NCBI GenBank assembly: GCA_964393615.1
Contig: CAYMUR010000043.1
Span: forward strand, 1-40,456
Direction of reading: 5' to 3'
Source of the DNA: CAYMUR01 sp964393615
GTDB lineage: Bacteria > Planctomycetota > Planctomycetia > Pirellulales > Pirellulaceae
DNA: 40,456 nucleotides
The notes beneath the pieces are model-generated. The model worked only from the letters and a program-made list of their open reading frames with translations, searched no databases and had not been told where the DNA came from. Within the stretch, counting starts at the first letter, position 1. Each line of letters starts with the position of its first letter. Positions 32,837 through 40,456 of this stretch are shown here, in pieces. A program made the translations under genes and the position numbers.

Positions 32837-32992
32837 ATGTCAGAAAAAACTAAAATTCCAACGATGTCTATTAAGAAATCTGCAGAAGTTTTGCGTCTCC
32901 GTAGGAAAATCACTTGTGATTGGCATAATACGTATATTCGACCCTTTCAGCAGTATCCAAGTGTTTTCAAAAATGTGGGGACATATTGTTGA
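32837..32992 (+). CDS. small basic protein, possibly frameshifted into a membrane segment
   Basis: 51 codons, MSEKTKIPTMSIKKSAEV onward, with a strong ribosome binding site GGAGGG at 32826-32831, 5 nt before ATG 32837. The peptide is Lys/Arg-rich in its middle. A second frame that overlaps the end continues with a hydrophobic segment (GYAVTFWLMFQVAEVVVAS) to TAA near 33101. A slip at the A-run near 32968-32973 would join both into an 86-residue protein with a C-terminal membrane helix. No family is recognised. Confidence 0.4.
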   Translation: MSEKTKIPTMSIKKSAEVLRLRRKITCDWHNTYIRPFQQYPSVFKNVGTYC

Positions 32993-33128
32993 AATGATGG
33001 GTTACGCTGTGACTTTCTGGCTGATGTTTCAAGTGGCGGAGGTCGTCGTTGCTTCGTGCCGTGGGCCTCTTGTTGTTTTTGGAACCGATTCAAAGTCGTA
33101 ATTTGTCAATGGACCGCAGGCCATTCGG

Positions 33129-34109
33129 ATGTCCAATCATGTACTGCGCGAGGTGCTGACCGCTTTTGGATCAAAGTTTGAAGGTGCGCCTGTGGTAGCC
33201 TTAGGATCGGCTGGAGGCTTTAGTGGCGCAGAATTCTGGCGGTTGGAAAGTGACGGGCGCACATTTTGTTTACGAAAATGGCCCGTTACGCAGCAAAATA
33301 GTCAGCATATTCAGTTCATTCACGATGTGCTGATACGTGTGGCCGTGGCTGGATTTGAGCTCGTGCCGGTACCATTGAGAACTGATCGTGGAACCAGTTT
33401 GGTGGACAAGGGAGGCCATTTTTGGGAATTGTCGCCCTGGCTGCCCGGACGCGCTGACTATGCGAGCGATCCAACCCCACAGCGACTCGCGGCCGCGTTA
33501 ACAGCATTGGCAGAATTTCACCAGGCAGCTTGTGGCCAGCCGCAGTATGGAGTTTCACCAGGCATATCGAGTCGTTCTGATTTTTTGAATGAGTTACTTG
33601 CTGGTGACATCCACCGCATTGCTAGTTGCGTGGCCAACAATTCTCTTCGGTGGCCTGCGTTGGATGAGCGAGCCAGTCGATTGATTCGGTTATTCGATTC
33701 AGTGGCCACGTCTACTTTGCAGACGTTGCGATCTTGTGCTGACTTGCGAGTGGCTTTGCAGCCGTGCATTCGTGACATCTGGCACGATCATGTGCTGTAT
33801 CAAGGGGATACTGTCACTGGTATCGTCGATTTTGGTGCCATGCGTTACGACAACGTGGCAACTGATATTGCAAGATTGTTGGGTAGTTTTGTTGGAGACG
33901 ATTCGTCTGGCTGGCGAGCGGGGATCGAAGTTTACCAGCAAGTCCGAACCTTGACGCCGCAAGAGCACCAGCTCATCAGCGCATTTGACACGAGTTCAGT
34001 GACATTATCAGGAATGAATTGGCTGAAGTGGATTTATCAAGAAGGTCGAAGGTTCGCCGATCGCTGTGCCATTGAGCGCAGGCTGGATGCGATAATCCAA
34101 CGTTTTTGA
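33129..34109 (+). CDS. APH-fold phosphotransferase, unknown substrate
   Basis: 326 residues of the aminoglycoside phosphotransferase/choline kinase fold. The ATP-binding lobe includes GSAGGFSGAEFWRL and CLRKWP (likely the Lys). The catalytic loop reads CIRDIWHDHVLY, where the usual H-G-D-x-x-x-x-N becomes I-R-D-x-x-x-x-H: the catalytic Asp is kept (Asp216), but the metal-binding Asn is His221. The DFG equivalent IVDFGAMR (Asp234) is intact. Similar proteins are often annotated as homoserine-kinase-type or maltokinase-like enzymes; the substrate is unknown. The gene follows the small ORF and converges with fbaB, 20 bp away. Confidence 0.8.
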   Translation: MSNHVLREVLTAFGSKFEGAPVVALGSAGGFSGAEFWRLESDGRTFCLRKWPVTQQNSQHIQFIHDVLIRVAVAGFELVPVPLRTDRGTSLVDKGGHFWELSPWLPGRADYASDPTPQRLAAALTALAEFHQAACGQPQYGVSPGISSRSDFLNELLAGDIHRIASCVANNSLRWPALDERASRLIRLFDSVATSTLQTLRSCADLRVALQPCIRDIWHDHVLYQGDTVTGIVDFGAMRYDNVATDIARLLGSFVGDDSSGWRAGIEVYQQVRTLTPQEHQLISAFDTSSVTLSGMNWLKWIYQEGRRFADRCAIERRLDAIIQRF

Positions 34110-34129
34110 GTGTACAACCTGCATCCTAT

Positions 34130-35185
34130 TCACGCGACCGTGATACTACGATCGAGATAAACGTCTTGAATCTTGTTCAGCAAGTCAATTCCTTCGGTCA
34201 GTGGCCGTTGAAAAGCCTTACGGCCACTGATCAATCCCATGCCACCCGCTCGTTTATTGACGATGGCAGTCCACACTGCCTCGGCCATGTCAGAAGCACC
34301 AGACGAAGCACCACCTGAATTGATCAAACCAGCTCGTCCCATATAGCAATTGGCGACCTGATAGCGACACAAATCAATTGGGTGGTCGCTGGTCAGTTCG
34401 TCGTAAACACGTGACGATGTTTTGCCGAATTGCAATGACCGGTAACCACCGTTGTTTTCAGGAAGTTTTTGTTTAATCACATCTGCCTGGATCGTAACTC
34501 CTAAATGGTTAGCCTGTCCGGTCAAATCTGCAGCGACATGGTAATCTATGCCATCTGCTTGGAAACCACTGTTTCTCAGATAACACCAGAGGATGGTTGC
34601 CATGCCGAGTTCATGGGCCTGTTCGAAAGCCGTGGCAACTTCGACAATCTGCCGATTGGATTCGGGAGAACCAAAATAGATGGTGGCGCCAATGGCTGCG
34701 GCACCCATGTCATAGGCTTGCTGTACCGAGCCAAACATGATTTGGTCATAAGTGTTGGGCTTGGTTAACAATTCGTTGTGGTTGATTTTGACGACGAATG
34801 GAATCTTGTGTGCGTATTTCCGCGCGACGGCGCCGAGTACGCCGAAGGTCGAAGCCACGGCGTTACAGCCTCCTTCGATTGCCAGGCGTACAATGTTTTC
34901 TGGATCAAAATACAAGGGATTCGGTGAGAAGGACGCTCCAGCAGAATGCTCGATTCCCTGGTCAACCGGCAAGATGGAAAGATAGCCGGAACCTGCTAAT
35001 CGACCGCAGTCGAACAGTCGTTGTAAATTTGACAGCACACGGCCATTGCGATTACTCGACAACCAAACGCGGTCAACAAAGTCCGTTCCGGGAAGTTGTA
35101 ACTGGTCCGCCGGGATGGTACGACATTGGTGGTTTAGCAACTGTTGGCCATCTTGGGGTAACAGCTCTTCAATCCATCTCGACAT
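34130..35185 (-). CDS. fbaB: class I fructose-bisphosphate aldolase
   Basis: 351 residues, co-linear with E. coli FbaB over its whole length as I recall it. Shared stretches include GYLSILPVDQGIEHSAGASF, NPLYFDPENIVRLAIEGGCN, KINHNELLTKPNTYDQ, GATIYFGSPESNRQI, YHVAADLTGQANHLG, the Schiff-base Lys region VIKQKLPENNGG, ANCYMGRAGLINSGGASSG and the ending QDVYLDRSITVA. It splits fructose 1,6-bisphosphate to dihydroxyacetone phosphate and glyceraldehyde 3-phosphate in the cytoplasm without metal. Single gene; the terminator is not obvious. Confidence 0.97.
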   Translation of the reverse strand: MSRWIEELLPQDGQQLLNHQCRTIPADQLQLPGTDFVDRVWLSSNRNGRVLSNLQRLFDCGRLAGSGYLSILPVDQGIEHSAGASFSPNPLYFDPENIVRLAIEGGCNAVASTFGVLGAVARKYAHKIPFVVKINHNELLTKPNTYDQIMFGSVQQAYDMGAAAIGATIYFGSPESNRQIVEVATAFEQAHELGMATILWCYLRNSGFQADGIDYHVAADLTGQANHLGVTIQADVIKQKLPENNGGYRSLQFGKTSSRVYDELTSDHPIDLCRYQVANCYMGRAGLINSGGASSGASDMAEAVWTAIVNKRAGGMGLISGRKAFQRPLTEGIDLLNKIQDVYLDRSITVA

Positions 35186-35452
35186 GACTCGATTTTCTTT
35201 CTAACCAGTGGAATTTGGTCTAAAAACACCCGGTGACTGCATGCGTTAGGCCGCTCAACGAACATACCATCCCTGCAATAGACAAGCCAAGTGCAAAAGG
35301 TGTCAGACGATGTCTGCCCGCTGCAGGGACTGCCATGACTGGATCTGGATAGGAAGAGAAGGCCTATTTGGTTTTCCACCTCGGTCAAGCGAAAAGCGGA
35401 GGTCCAACCAGGGAACGCCAGCGTCGATTTGCTTGCGAGGTAAGAAAAGAAC
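35186..35452. other. intergenic region, nothing recognised
   Basis: 267 bp upstream of fbaB. No clear promoter was found on the minus strand. Confidence 0.3.
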
Positions 35453-35839
35453 CTAATTGACTTCGCCCGACGCGACCAATTCCTGCATGGCTGTCACTTT
35501 ACGTTTGTCGAAGGCGGAAGACAATTGCTGTTTCACTTCATCCAAGTGGTGATACCTGGCCAGACATTGCATTAGCTCTCGCAGGCCATGTGTCCCGAAG
35601 TTCGGGATTTCCAGCAGTTCTTCCTGCTGAAATTTCATCAACTCTGACAAACCCGTGATCTTTAATTTTGAATATTCGAGCAAGTTGATTGTCCGTACTG
35701 GCAGTCCTAGCAACTCTAGTTCTGCCACGGCATCTCCTCGCTGGACACCTTGAGAAATGGCTGTTTTTGCTGCAAACGAAAACGTAATGGCTTCGTGTTC
35801 CGGGGAGAAAATCGAGATAGTTTTTTGTCGGCTAATCAT
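35453..35839 (-). CDS. stand-alone RNA polymerase alpha C-terminal-domain-like protein
   Basis: 128 residues. The central part (about 40-100) reads like the alpha-CTD of RNA polymerase: LELLGLPVRTINLLEYSKL, then ITGLSELMKFQQEELLEIPN and FGTHGLRELMQCL, which matches the helix-hairpin-helix fold that binds UP elements and activators. There is no alpha N-terminal domain, so it is not rpoA itself. It could bind DNA, compete with the true alpha subunit, or act as a small regulator. It is a single gene; its ATG 35839 has no strong ribosome binding site. Confidence 0.7.
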   Translation of the reverse strand: MISRQKTISIFSPEHEAITFSFAAKTAISQGVQRGDAVAELELLGLPVRTINLLEYSKLKITGLSELMKFQQEELLEIPNFGTHGLRELMQCLARYHHLDEVKQQLSSAFDKRKVTAMQELVASGEVN

Positions 35840-36188
35840 GTCAGACTGTCGTTCAATCCAAAAATCAAAGAGTGTTCCGTTGGCATTGCCTGAGGCACGG
35901 GCTTAGAAGCCCTGCCCACGGCAAGAACGGGAGGTTATAAGTATTTGAAACAATGGGTTTTAGGTCGATTCTGTACTATTGGGAGCGACTTGAGTTCGCT
36001 TAAGGGGGCCGAGGAAGGCTACTTGGGGTGGGAAGGCTTGTGGTGGGGTGGGAAGGCTTGTGGTAGGGCGTTCATCTGGTGGGGTGGGACGTTCATCAGA
36101 ACATACCGCAAGAATTATAGCGCAAATTTGTATTCAGGCAATGCGTTTTGGGAAAAAGAATGCCGTTTTTTTAGGAATGGCCGTTTTT
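35840..36188. other. G-rich repeat-bearing intergenic region
   Basis: No gene is supported. It contains three GGGGTGGG blocks (36025-36088), a 20-bp tandem duplication and an 18-bp tandem duplication that reaches into the 3' end of galE. Two overlapping plus-strand open frames are low-complexity products of these repeats. Confidence 0.5.
36025..36064 (+). repeat. 20-bp exact tandem duplication, G-rich
   Basis: GGGGTGGGAAGGCTTGTGGT occurs twice in succession (36025-36044 and 36045-36064). A third GGGGTGGG follows at about 36081-36088. The four G-runs could form a G-quadruplex on the plus strand. Confidence 0.9.
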
Positions 36189-36198
36189 TTAGGAATGG
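36163..36198 (+). repeat. 18-bp exact tandem duplication overlapping the 3' end of galE
   Basis: CCGTTTTTTTAGGAATGG is repeated at 36163-36180 and 36181-36198. The second copy includes the galE stop codon region, so the duplication marks the gene boundary. The unit contains a 7-T run. Confidence 0.85.
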
Positions 36199-37166
36199 TA
36201 GCCAGCTGGGTGCTGGCGATGCCAATTCCATGCAGTTTCGATGATTTCCTGCACATCTGGAAACCTTGGTGCCCATCCCAACTCCGTACGGATTTTTTCA
36301 CTACTCGCTACCAGAGTAGGTGGATCACCCGGACGTCGAGCTCCGATTTCGATCGGAATTGGATGCCCCGTGAGATTGCGAGCTGCTTCGATGACCTCCA
36401 GGACAGAGAACCCTTGTCCATTGCCCAAATTGTAGAGTTGGCTCTTCTGGCCCAATGACTCCAATGCCAGGAGATGCGCCTGTGCCAGATCTGCGACGTG
36501 GATGTAGTCGCGCACACAACTACCGTCGGGTGTTGGATAATCGTCTCCGAATACGGTAATCTTTTCTCGTTGTCCCAGAGCGACTTCAAGCACTAGCGGG
36601 ATCAGGTGCGTTTCCGGCGAGTGGTTTTCGCCATGTTCTGCCGTTGCCCCAGCAGCGTTGAAATAGCGCAGTGAGGCGTACCGTAGACCTTGGGTGCGGT
36701 CCAGCCAGGCCAGCATGCGCTCGAGGATATATTTTGACTCACCATAAGGGCTACCTGGTACAATCTGTTCTTTTTCTGAAATCGGTATTTTTTCTGGCTT
36801 ACCAAACAAGTTGGCTGTCGAGGAGAGTATAAATCGTTTTACCCCATGCCTGACCGTCGTTTGCAGTAGGTTTAAGCCATGGGTGACATTTTCTCCCAGA
36901 TAGGCGAATGGTTGCTGCATCGACTCACCGACCAGTGTCCGCGAAGCGAAGTGCATGACGGCGTCAAAGGAATGCGCGGCAAAAGTCGCATCGAGAGCTG
37001 CAGAGTCCGCCAGATCGGCTTCGATCAGTACCGCGTCTGGGTGGACCGCTTTGCGGTGGCCCTGGGAAAGATTGTCAAAAACAACCACAGCGTGCCCTGC
37101 CGACAGGCAACCTTCGGTTGCCACACTGCCGATGTATCCTGCGCCACCTGTGATGAGTATTTTCAT
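36189..37166 (-). CDS. galE: UDP-glucose 4-epimerase
   Basis: 325 residues of the extended short-chain dehydrogenase family. It interconverts UDP-glucose and UDP-galactose using bound NAD. The nucleotide loop is TGGAGYIG (residues 6-13), substrate-site Ser/Thr are in ILSSTANLFG, and the catalytic YxxxK is YGESK (Tyr141, Lys145). Further family sequence includes YFNAAGATAEHGE and CVRDYIHVADLAQAHLLAL. It could feed nucleotide sugars to surface glycans, or handle galactose released by the GH42-type enzyme; this link is an inference, as the genes lie 28 kb apart. Confidence 0.95.
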   Translation of the reverse strand: MKILITGGAGYIGSVATEGCLSAGHAVVVFDNLSQGHRKAVHPDAVLIEADLADSAALDATFAAHSFDAVMHFASRTLVGESMQQPFAYLGENVTHGLNLLQTTVRHGVKRFILSSTANLFGKPEKIPISEKEQIVPGSPYGESKYILERMLAWLDRTQGLRYASLRYFNAAGATAEHGENHSPETHLIPLVLEVALGQREKITVFGDDYPTPDGSCVRDYIHVADLAQAHLLALESLGQKSQLYNLGNGQGFSVLEVIEAARNLTGHPIPIEIGARRPGDPPTLVASSEKIRTELGWAPRFPDVQEIIETAWNWHRQHPAGYHS

Positions 37167-37575
37167 CTTTCGAAACAGTTTTTCTCAACCGAAGTTTTGT
37201 AGTGCAATGCGTGAAAATACGGCCTAGGGAAAGGGTCCCTCTGGCGGTTCACAAATTCACGACCGGCAAATTGTGAAATACGAATACGATGCGAGACTCT
37301 TAAACTAAAGCCTAGTGGAACACGATTACATTGCAAGGGTGATGTGTTTTCCCGAATTGGGAAAGAGACGTATGTCTGGCAAGCTGTCAGCCGGACCGAT
37401 CGCAGCAATGGGCATTTAATGGTGGTCCGTCGTTTGTTGGCGATACTAACCTGTCGATCCCCTTAGCCGCCGAGCATGACCTAGGCCATGGCCGGAGAAA
37501 ATGCCTAGTCCCAGTCATCTTGGTTGCGGTTCCAGCCTTATCAGGTATACCGCCAATTCCTCTGCTTTCCATGGT

Positions 37576-37701
37576 ATGGTAATCTGGGTTTTCATTTCAG
37601 TAGTTTTAAACGTCATTTTTGGTTTCGTGTTCGTGCTGGGTTGGTTGTCCGTTGTATCCCAGCGATCGCTGGCACGTGGCGACGTTGACTGGGTCGGATG
37701 A
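37576..37701 (+). CDS. possible small single-pass membrane peptide
   Basis: 41 codons beginning MVIWVFISVVLNVIFGF: a strongly hydrophobic stretch of about 25 residues, then a polar tail ending in DWVG. The last codons run into the first 19-bp repeat copy. There is no good ribosome binding site, so coding status is doubtful. Confidence 0.25.
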   Translation: MVIWVFISVVLNVIFGFVFVLGWLSVVSQRSLARGDVDWVG

Positions 37702-37743
37702 AGAGGACTGGGTCGGATGAAGAGGATTGGGTGGGATGAAGAG
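37687..37743 (+). repeat. 19-bp tandem repeat, three copies
   Basis: Units at 37687-37705, 37706-37724 and 37725-37743 (GACTGGGTCGGATGAAGAG; the third copy differs at two positions). It lies about 100 bp before aroB. Confidence 0.92.
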
Positions 37744-37847
37744 GATGATGTCGAGTCAAAAAAGATAGGGTTCGGCGTGAAGTGTGTTCGAGAACGGAGT
37801 CCTTTTGCCGTGGTCATTAATTACCCCTCATGAAGCAGGAATTTGTC

Positions 37848-38939
37848 ATGGATCCCGAGAGAACAATGGTTCATGTTAATCTTAGCGAAAGGTCCTATGA
37901 CATTGAAATTGGTGCCGGCAATCTGAGTAGTGCAGGTCGATTGGTTCGGTCGCGAAGTGATGCCCGGTATGCGATTGTAATCACGGATGAAAACGTTGAA
38001 TTTCCTCATGCCGAGACGGTGGCGGACAGTCTTAAAGCATCGGGTATGGACGTTGACATTCTTATTACCGAAGCGGGTGAACCGACCAAGTCGGTGGCAG
38101 TTGCGGAACGACTGTGGGAGAATCTGATCGAACTGGGGACCGATCGCAAATCCGTGGTGCTCGCTGTAGGGGGTGGTGTCATCGGCGATTTGGCTGGATT
38201 TGTCGCCGCGACATTTACACGGGGAATTTCGTTTTTTCAAGTCCCGACGACATTGTTGGCACAGGTGGATAGCAGCGTGGGAGGCAAGGTTGGAATTAAT
38301 CTGCCAGGTGGCAAAAATATGGTCGGGTCTTTCTGGCAACCCCAGGGAGTTCTGATTGACACGGAGGTGTTAAATACGTTGCCAGACCGAGAATATCGCG
38401 CCGGACTGGCGGAAGTTGTCAAGTATGGCGTTATTCTGGATCCCGAATTTTTTGAATATTTGGAAAATAATGTGGACGGTTTGAACCAACGTGCGCCCGA
38501 TGTGATGCAACATATCGTGGCACGCAGTTGTGAACTCAAGGCCACCGTCGTGCAACAGGACGAGCGAGAAACGACAGGTCATCGTGCCGTCCTCAATTTT
38601 GGACATACATATTGCCATGCCATTGAAACAGTCTCCGGTTATGACCAACTATTGCATGGTGAGGGTGTTTCAATAGGTATGGTGTGCGCAGCCCGGTTGG
38701 CTTTTGGGTTAGGGCGCGTGGATGAATCATTCGTGACCCGACTCAGCGATTTGTTGGTTCAGTTGAAACTTCCGGTTGACGTCCCGGATTTGGACCATGA
38801 TGAATTGTTGACCGCCATGCATCGCGACAAAAAAGCGGAATATGGCCAGTTGCGTTTTGTGTTGCCGACACGTCTTGGCCATGTTGAGTTAGTCAGTGAT
38901 GTGACGGCGGAGTTAGCCCGGCGGGCACTTTCGACATAG
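37848..38939 (+). CDS. aroB: 3-dehydroquinate synthase
   Basis: 363 residues. It converts DAHP to 3-dehydroquinate, the second step of the shikimate pathway, using NAD and a divalent metal. Motifs include ALVTDE-like VITDENV, VLAVGGGVIGDLAGFVAA (NAD site), FQVPTTLLAQVDSSVGGKVG, NLPGGKNMVG, GLAEVVKYGVI, and the metal-ligand region LNFGHTYCHAIE with LLHGEGVSIGMV. The start is set at ATG 37848 because AGGA at 37837-37840 lies 7 nt upstream. In-frame ATG 37830 is an alternative that adds six residues. The downstream dprA gene follows 162 bp later on the same strand. Confidence 0.96.
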   Translation: MDPERTMVHVNLSERSYDIEIGAGNLSSAGRLVRSRSDARYAIVITDENVEFPHAETVADSLKASGMDVDILITEAGEPTKSVAVAERLWENLIELGTDRKSVVLAVGGGVIGDLAGFVAATFTRGISFFQVPTTLLAQVDSSVGGKVGINLPGGKNMVGSFWQPQGVLIDTEVLNTLPDREYRAGLAEVVKYGVILDPEFFEYLENNVDGLNQRAPDVMQHIVARSCELKATVVQQDERETTGHRAVLNFGHTYCHAIETVSGYDQLLHGEGVSIGMVCAARLAFGLGRVDESFVTRLSDLLVQLKLPVDVPDLDHDELLTAMHRDKKAEYGQLRFVLPTRLGHVELVSDVTAELARRALST

Positions 38940-39101
38940 TATTCGATACGTTATCGCACGAAAAATACGACCAAACAGGGCGTCAATTTTACCAGGTTTC
39001 GCTAGACTCTTATTTCCGACGCTCCCTTGACTTTCGCTATTCCCATGAATTGTTAAAATAGATGGATTGCTTGATTCTGTCTGAGCGTGGGGGCATGACC
39101 T

Positions 39102-40238
39102 GTGAGCACTTCGGATATTTCCGACGCAGTTTTTCTGGATGACCAAAAGTTGGCAGCATGGCAACTGGCGATGGCTCCTGGTATTGGTCCGCGCTTGCGC
39201 CAGACGTTGCTTGCTGCGTTTGGTTCCCCAGCTGCTATACTGGCGGCAGCACCCAGTGATCTGGCTCGGGTACCTGGCATTGGACCACGTCTATTACAAA
39301 GTCTGGTTACGGCAACGCAAAATCCTAACGTCCAGAGGGAATTGAAAACTTGCCAGGCCCATCAGATCACTTGGTTACTGGATTCGGATGCTAATTATCC
39401 ACGTGCTTTACGGGAAATCCCGGATCCTCCAGGTGTGCTGTTTTATGTTGGAGAGATCCTGCCGACGGATGCGATGGCCGTGGCGATTGTTGGCACACGG
39501 CACGCTTCCCATTATGGAAAAACGCAGGCACATCGTTTGGCGGCTGGCTTGGCTCGTGCTGGTATAACGATCGTAAGTGGACTGGCGCGTGGGATCGATG
39601 CTGCAGCACATCGAGGTGCTTTAGAAGCAGGGGGGCGTACGATCGCTGTCACGGCCGGCGGTGTTTTGGACATTTATCCCCCTGAGCACAAGGAATTGGC
39701 TGGTGACATTTCCTCTCATGGGGCTGTCGTCAGTGAAAATCCGACGACTGCCCGGGCTAAAAGGGGCATGTTTCCCCAGCGAAACCGTATCATTACCGGA
39801 TTGAGCCAGGGCGTGATTGTTGTAGAAGCCGCGGAACGTTCTGGGGCCTTGATCTCGGCGGCTCAAGCGGTCGATCAGAACCGTGAGGTTTTTGCCGTTC
39901 CGGGCCGAATCGACAGTCGTAACTCACGTGGATGTCATGGTTTACTTCGTGATGGTGCAAAACTAGTCACGTCAGTTGACGATGTAATCGAAGAACTTGG
40001 GCCACTCATAGAATCCACACGGACGAGTGATGGTCGTGAAATCCGCCACCCGGCCGAACTGCAATTGAATGATCAGGAGCAGCGAGTCCTGGCTGCCATA
40101 GATACCGAACCCACAACCATGGACCAAGTTGTGGTCCAAAGTGGGTTGCCGGTTCACCGAGTGCTTTCCACGGTGAGTGTTTTGGAAACCCGGAAATTGA
40201 TTCGACGTGTCAGTGGCCAGCTTGTTGTGCGAGTGTAG
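39102..40238 (+). CDS. dprA: DNA processing protein DprA
   Basis: 378 residues. DprA binds incoming single-stranded DNA and loads RecA during natural transformation. An N-terminal helix-hairpin-helix/SAM-like part (MAPGIGPRLRQTLLAAFG, RVPGIGPRLLQSL) is followed by the Rossmann-like core VAIVGTRHAS, IVSGLARGIDAAAHRGAL, MFPQRNRIITGLS and VVEAAERSGALISA. A winged-helix C-terminal domain (about 315-378) follows. The start is GTG 39102, with GGGGG 8 nt upstream. An ATG at 39095 is out of frame. dprA occurs widely in bacteria that are not known to be transformable, so competence is not proven. Confidence 0.95.
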   Translation: MSTSDISDAVFLDDQKLAAWQLAMAPGIGPRLRQTLLAAFGSPAAILAAAPSDLARVPGIGPRLLQSLVTATQNPNVQRELKTCQAHQITWLLDSDANYPRALREIPDPPGVLFYVGEILPTDAMAVAIVGTRHASHYGKTQAHRLAAGLARAGITIVSGLARGIDAAAHRGALEAGGRTIAVTAGGVLDIYPPEHKELAGDISSHGAVVSENPTTARAKRGMFPQRNRIITGLSQGVIVVEAAERSGALISAAQAVDQNREVFAVPGRIDSRNSRGCHGLLRDGAKLVTSVDDVIEELGPLIESTRTSDGREIRHPAELQLNDQEQRVLAAIDTEPTTMDQVVVQSGLPVHRVLSTVSVLETRKLIRRVSGQLVVRV

Positions 40239-40342
40239 TGAGAAAAAGTACTTAAGAGCTAAAAGTGACTTGATCCACTGATGTAGACCTTTATAATCAT
40301 TCGATTTGAATCGCATTGTTCCATCCATAGGTACCTGTCGAC

Positions 40343-40456
40343 ATGAAAATCCACGAATTTCAAGCGAAGCACATTTTGGCGGAGCACGGAGTACCGGTTC
40401 CGCGTGGAATCGTGGCCACTTCGCCAGACGAGGCGGCAGGAGCTTTTGATGAGTTG
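40343..40456 (+). CDS. sucC: succinyl-CoA synthetase beta subunit, N-terminal part (3' end outside window)
   Basis: The first 38 codons of the ADP-forming succinyl-CoA ligase beta subunit, a TCA-cycle enzyme. MKIHEFQAKHILAEHGVPVP is the typical opening of this ATP-grasp protein. The window ends after FDEL. The alpha-subunit gene would be expected just beyond. ATG 40343 is consistent with the family start. Confidence 0.95.
   Translation, partial: MKIHEFQAKHILAEHGVPVPRGIVATSPDEAAGAFDEL

Larger units (their letters stand above)
37167..37847. other. 681-bp intergenic region upstream of aroB
   Basis: It contains a possible 41-codon single-helix membrane ORF (37576-37701) and a 19-bp tandem triplication (37687-37743). 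No promoter or RNA gene is recognised. Confidence 0.4.

Noticed and set aside
36025..36198. possible CRISPR array
   Set aside because: The repeats are directly adjacent without unique spacers and no cas genes are present.
36048..36458. 136-codon plus-strand frame with a hydrophobic FLGM repeat
   Set aside because: It arises from the 18-bp tandem duplication and overlaps the 3' end of galE; no ribosome binding site or recognisable content.

Overview
The window looks like a chromosomal segment of a planctomycete (Pirellulales-like lineage, probably free-living and aquatic). The main reasons are the DUF1549/DUF1553 cytochrome-type protein paired with a DUF1501 protein (6.4-14.6 kb minus-strand block), a TAT-exported Gfo/Idh/MocA oxidoreductase, a secreted deacetylase-like protein ending in dockerin-like repeats plus a PEP-CTERM anchor, and several small zinc-ribbon or coiled-coil membrane proteins typical of that phylum. 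A 10-N scaffold gap at 5779-5788 shows that this is a draft or metagenomic assembly.

Layout. 1-6.1 kb (plus): tail of an unknown gene, TAT oxidoreductase, secreted deacetylase/dockerin/PEP-CTERM protein, and an SMP-30-like beta-propeller gene broken by the gap. 6.4-14.6 kb (minus): a likely carbohydrate-catabolic block of PSCyt2-LamG-PSD1 protein, DUF1501 protein, Asp-box sialidase-like protein and GH42-type glycosidase, read from a good sigma-70-type promoter at 14658-14687. 14.6-16 kb: long non-coding stretch with possible gene remnants and tRNA-Ser(CGA). 16-19.6 kb (plus): a fusion of a degenerate CPBP-type membrane domain to a sulfotransferase, a PolB-like 3'-5' exonuclease, and a small membrane protein. 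19.8-22.2 kb (minus): a Gln-rich coiled-coil membrane protein with a Cys knuckle, and a zinc-ribbon membrane protein. 22.7-24.9 kb (plus): groES-groEL closed by a textbook terminator.

25-35.8 kb: a large GT-C-like membrane protein (plus); methanethiol S-methyltransferase MddA, a degenerate receiver domain, a PII protein and a large secreted metzincin (all minus); a small ORF with a strong ribosome binding site and an APH-type kinase (plus); class I aldolase FbaB and an RNA polymerase alpha-CTD-like protein (minus). 36-40.5 kb: galE (minus), then aroB, dprA and the start of sucC (plus).

Apart from the glycan block and groESL, most genes are single transcription units separated by long intergenic regions. 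These regions repeatedly carry exact or near-exact 16-23 bp tandem duplications (18131, 29117, 36025, 36163, 37687). I see no CRISPR array, prophage, insertion sequence or defence island. The most unusual features are the pseudo-CPBP/sulfotransferase fusion, a GH42 protein that lacks the usual Asn-Glu acid/base motif, mddA in a planctomycete context, the stand-alone alpha-CTD-like protein, and the tandem duplications. Functions are assigned from motifs recognised by eye; no database search was run.
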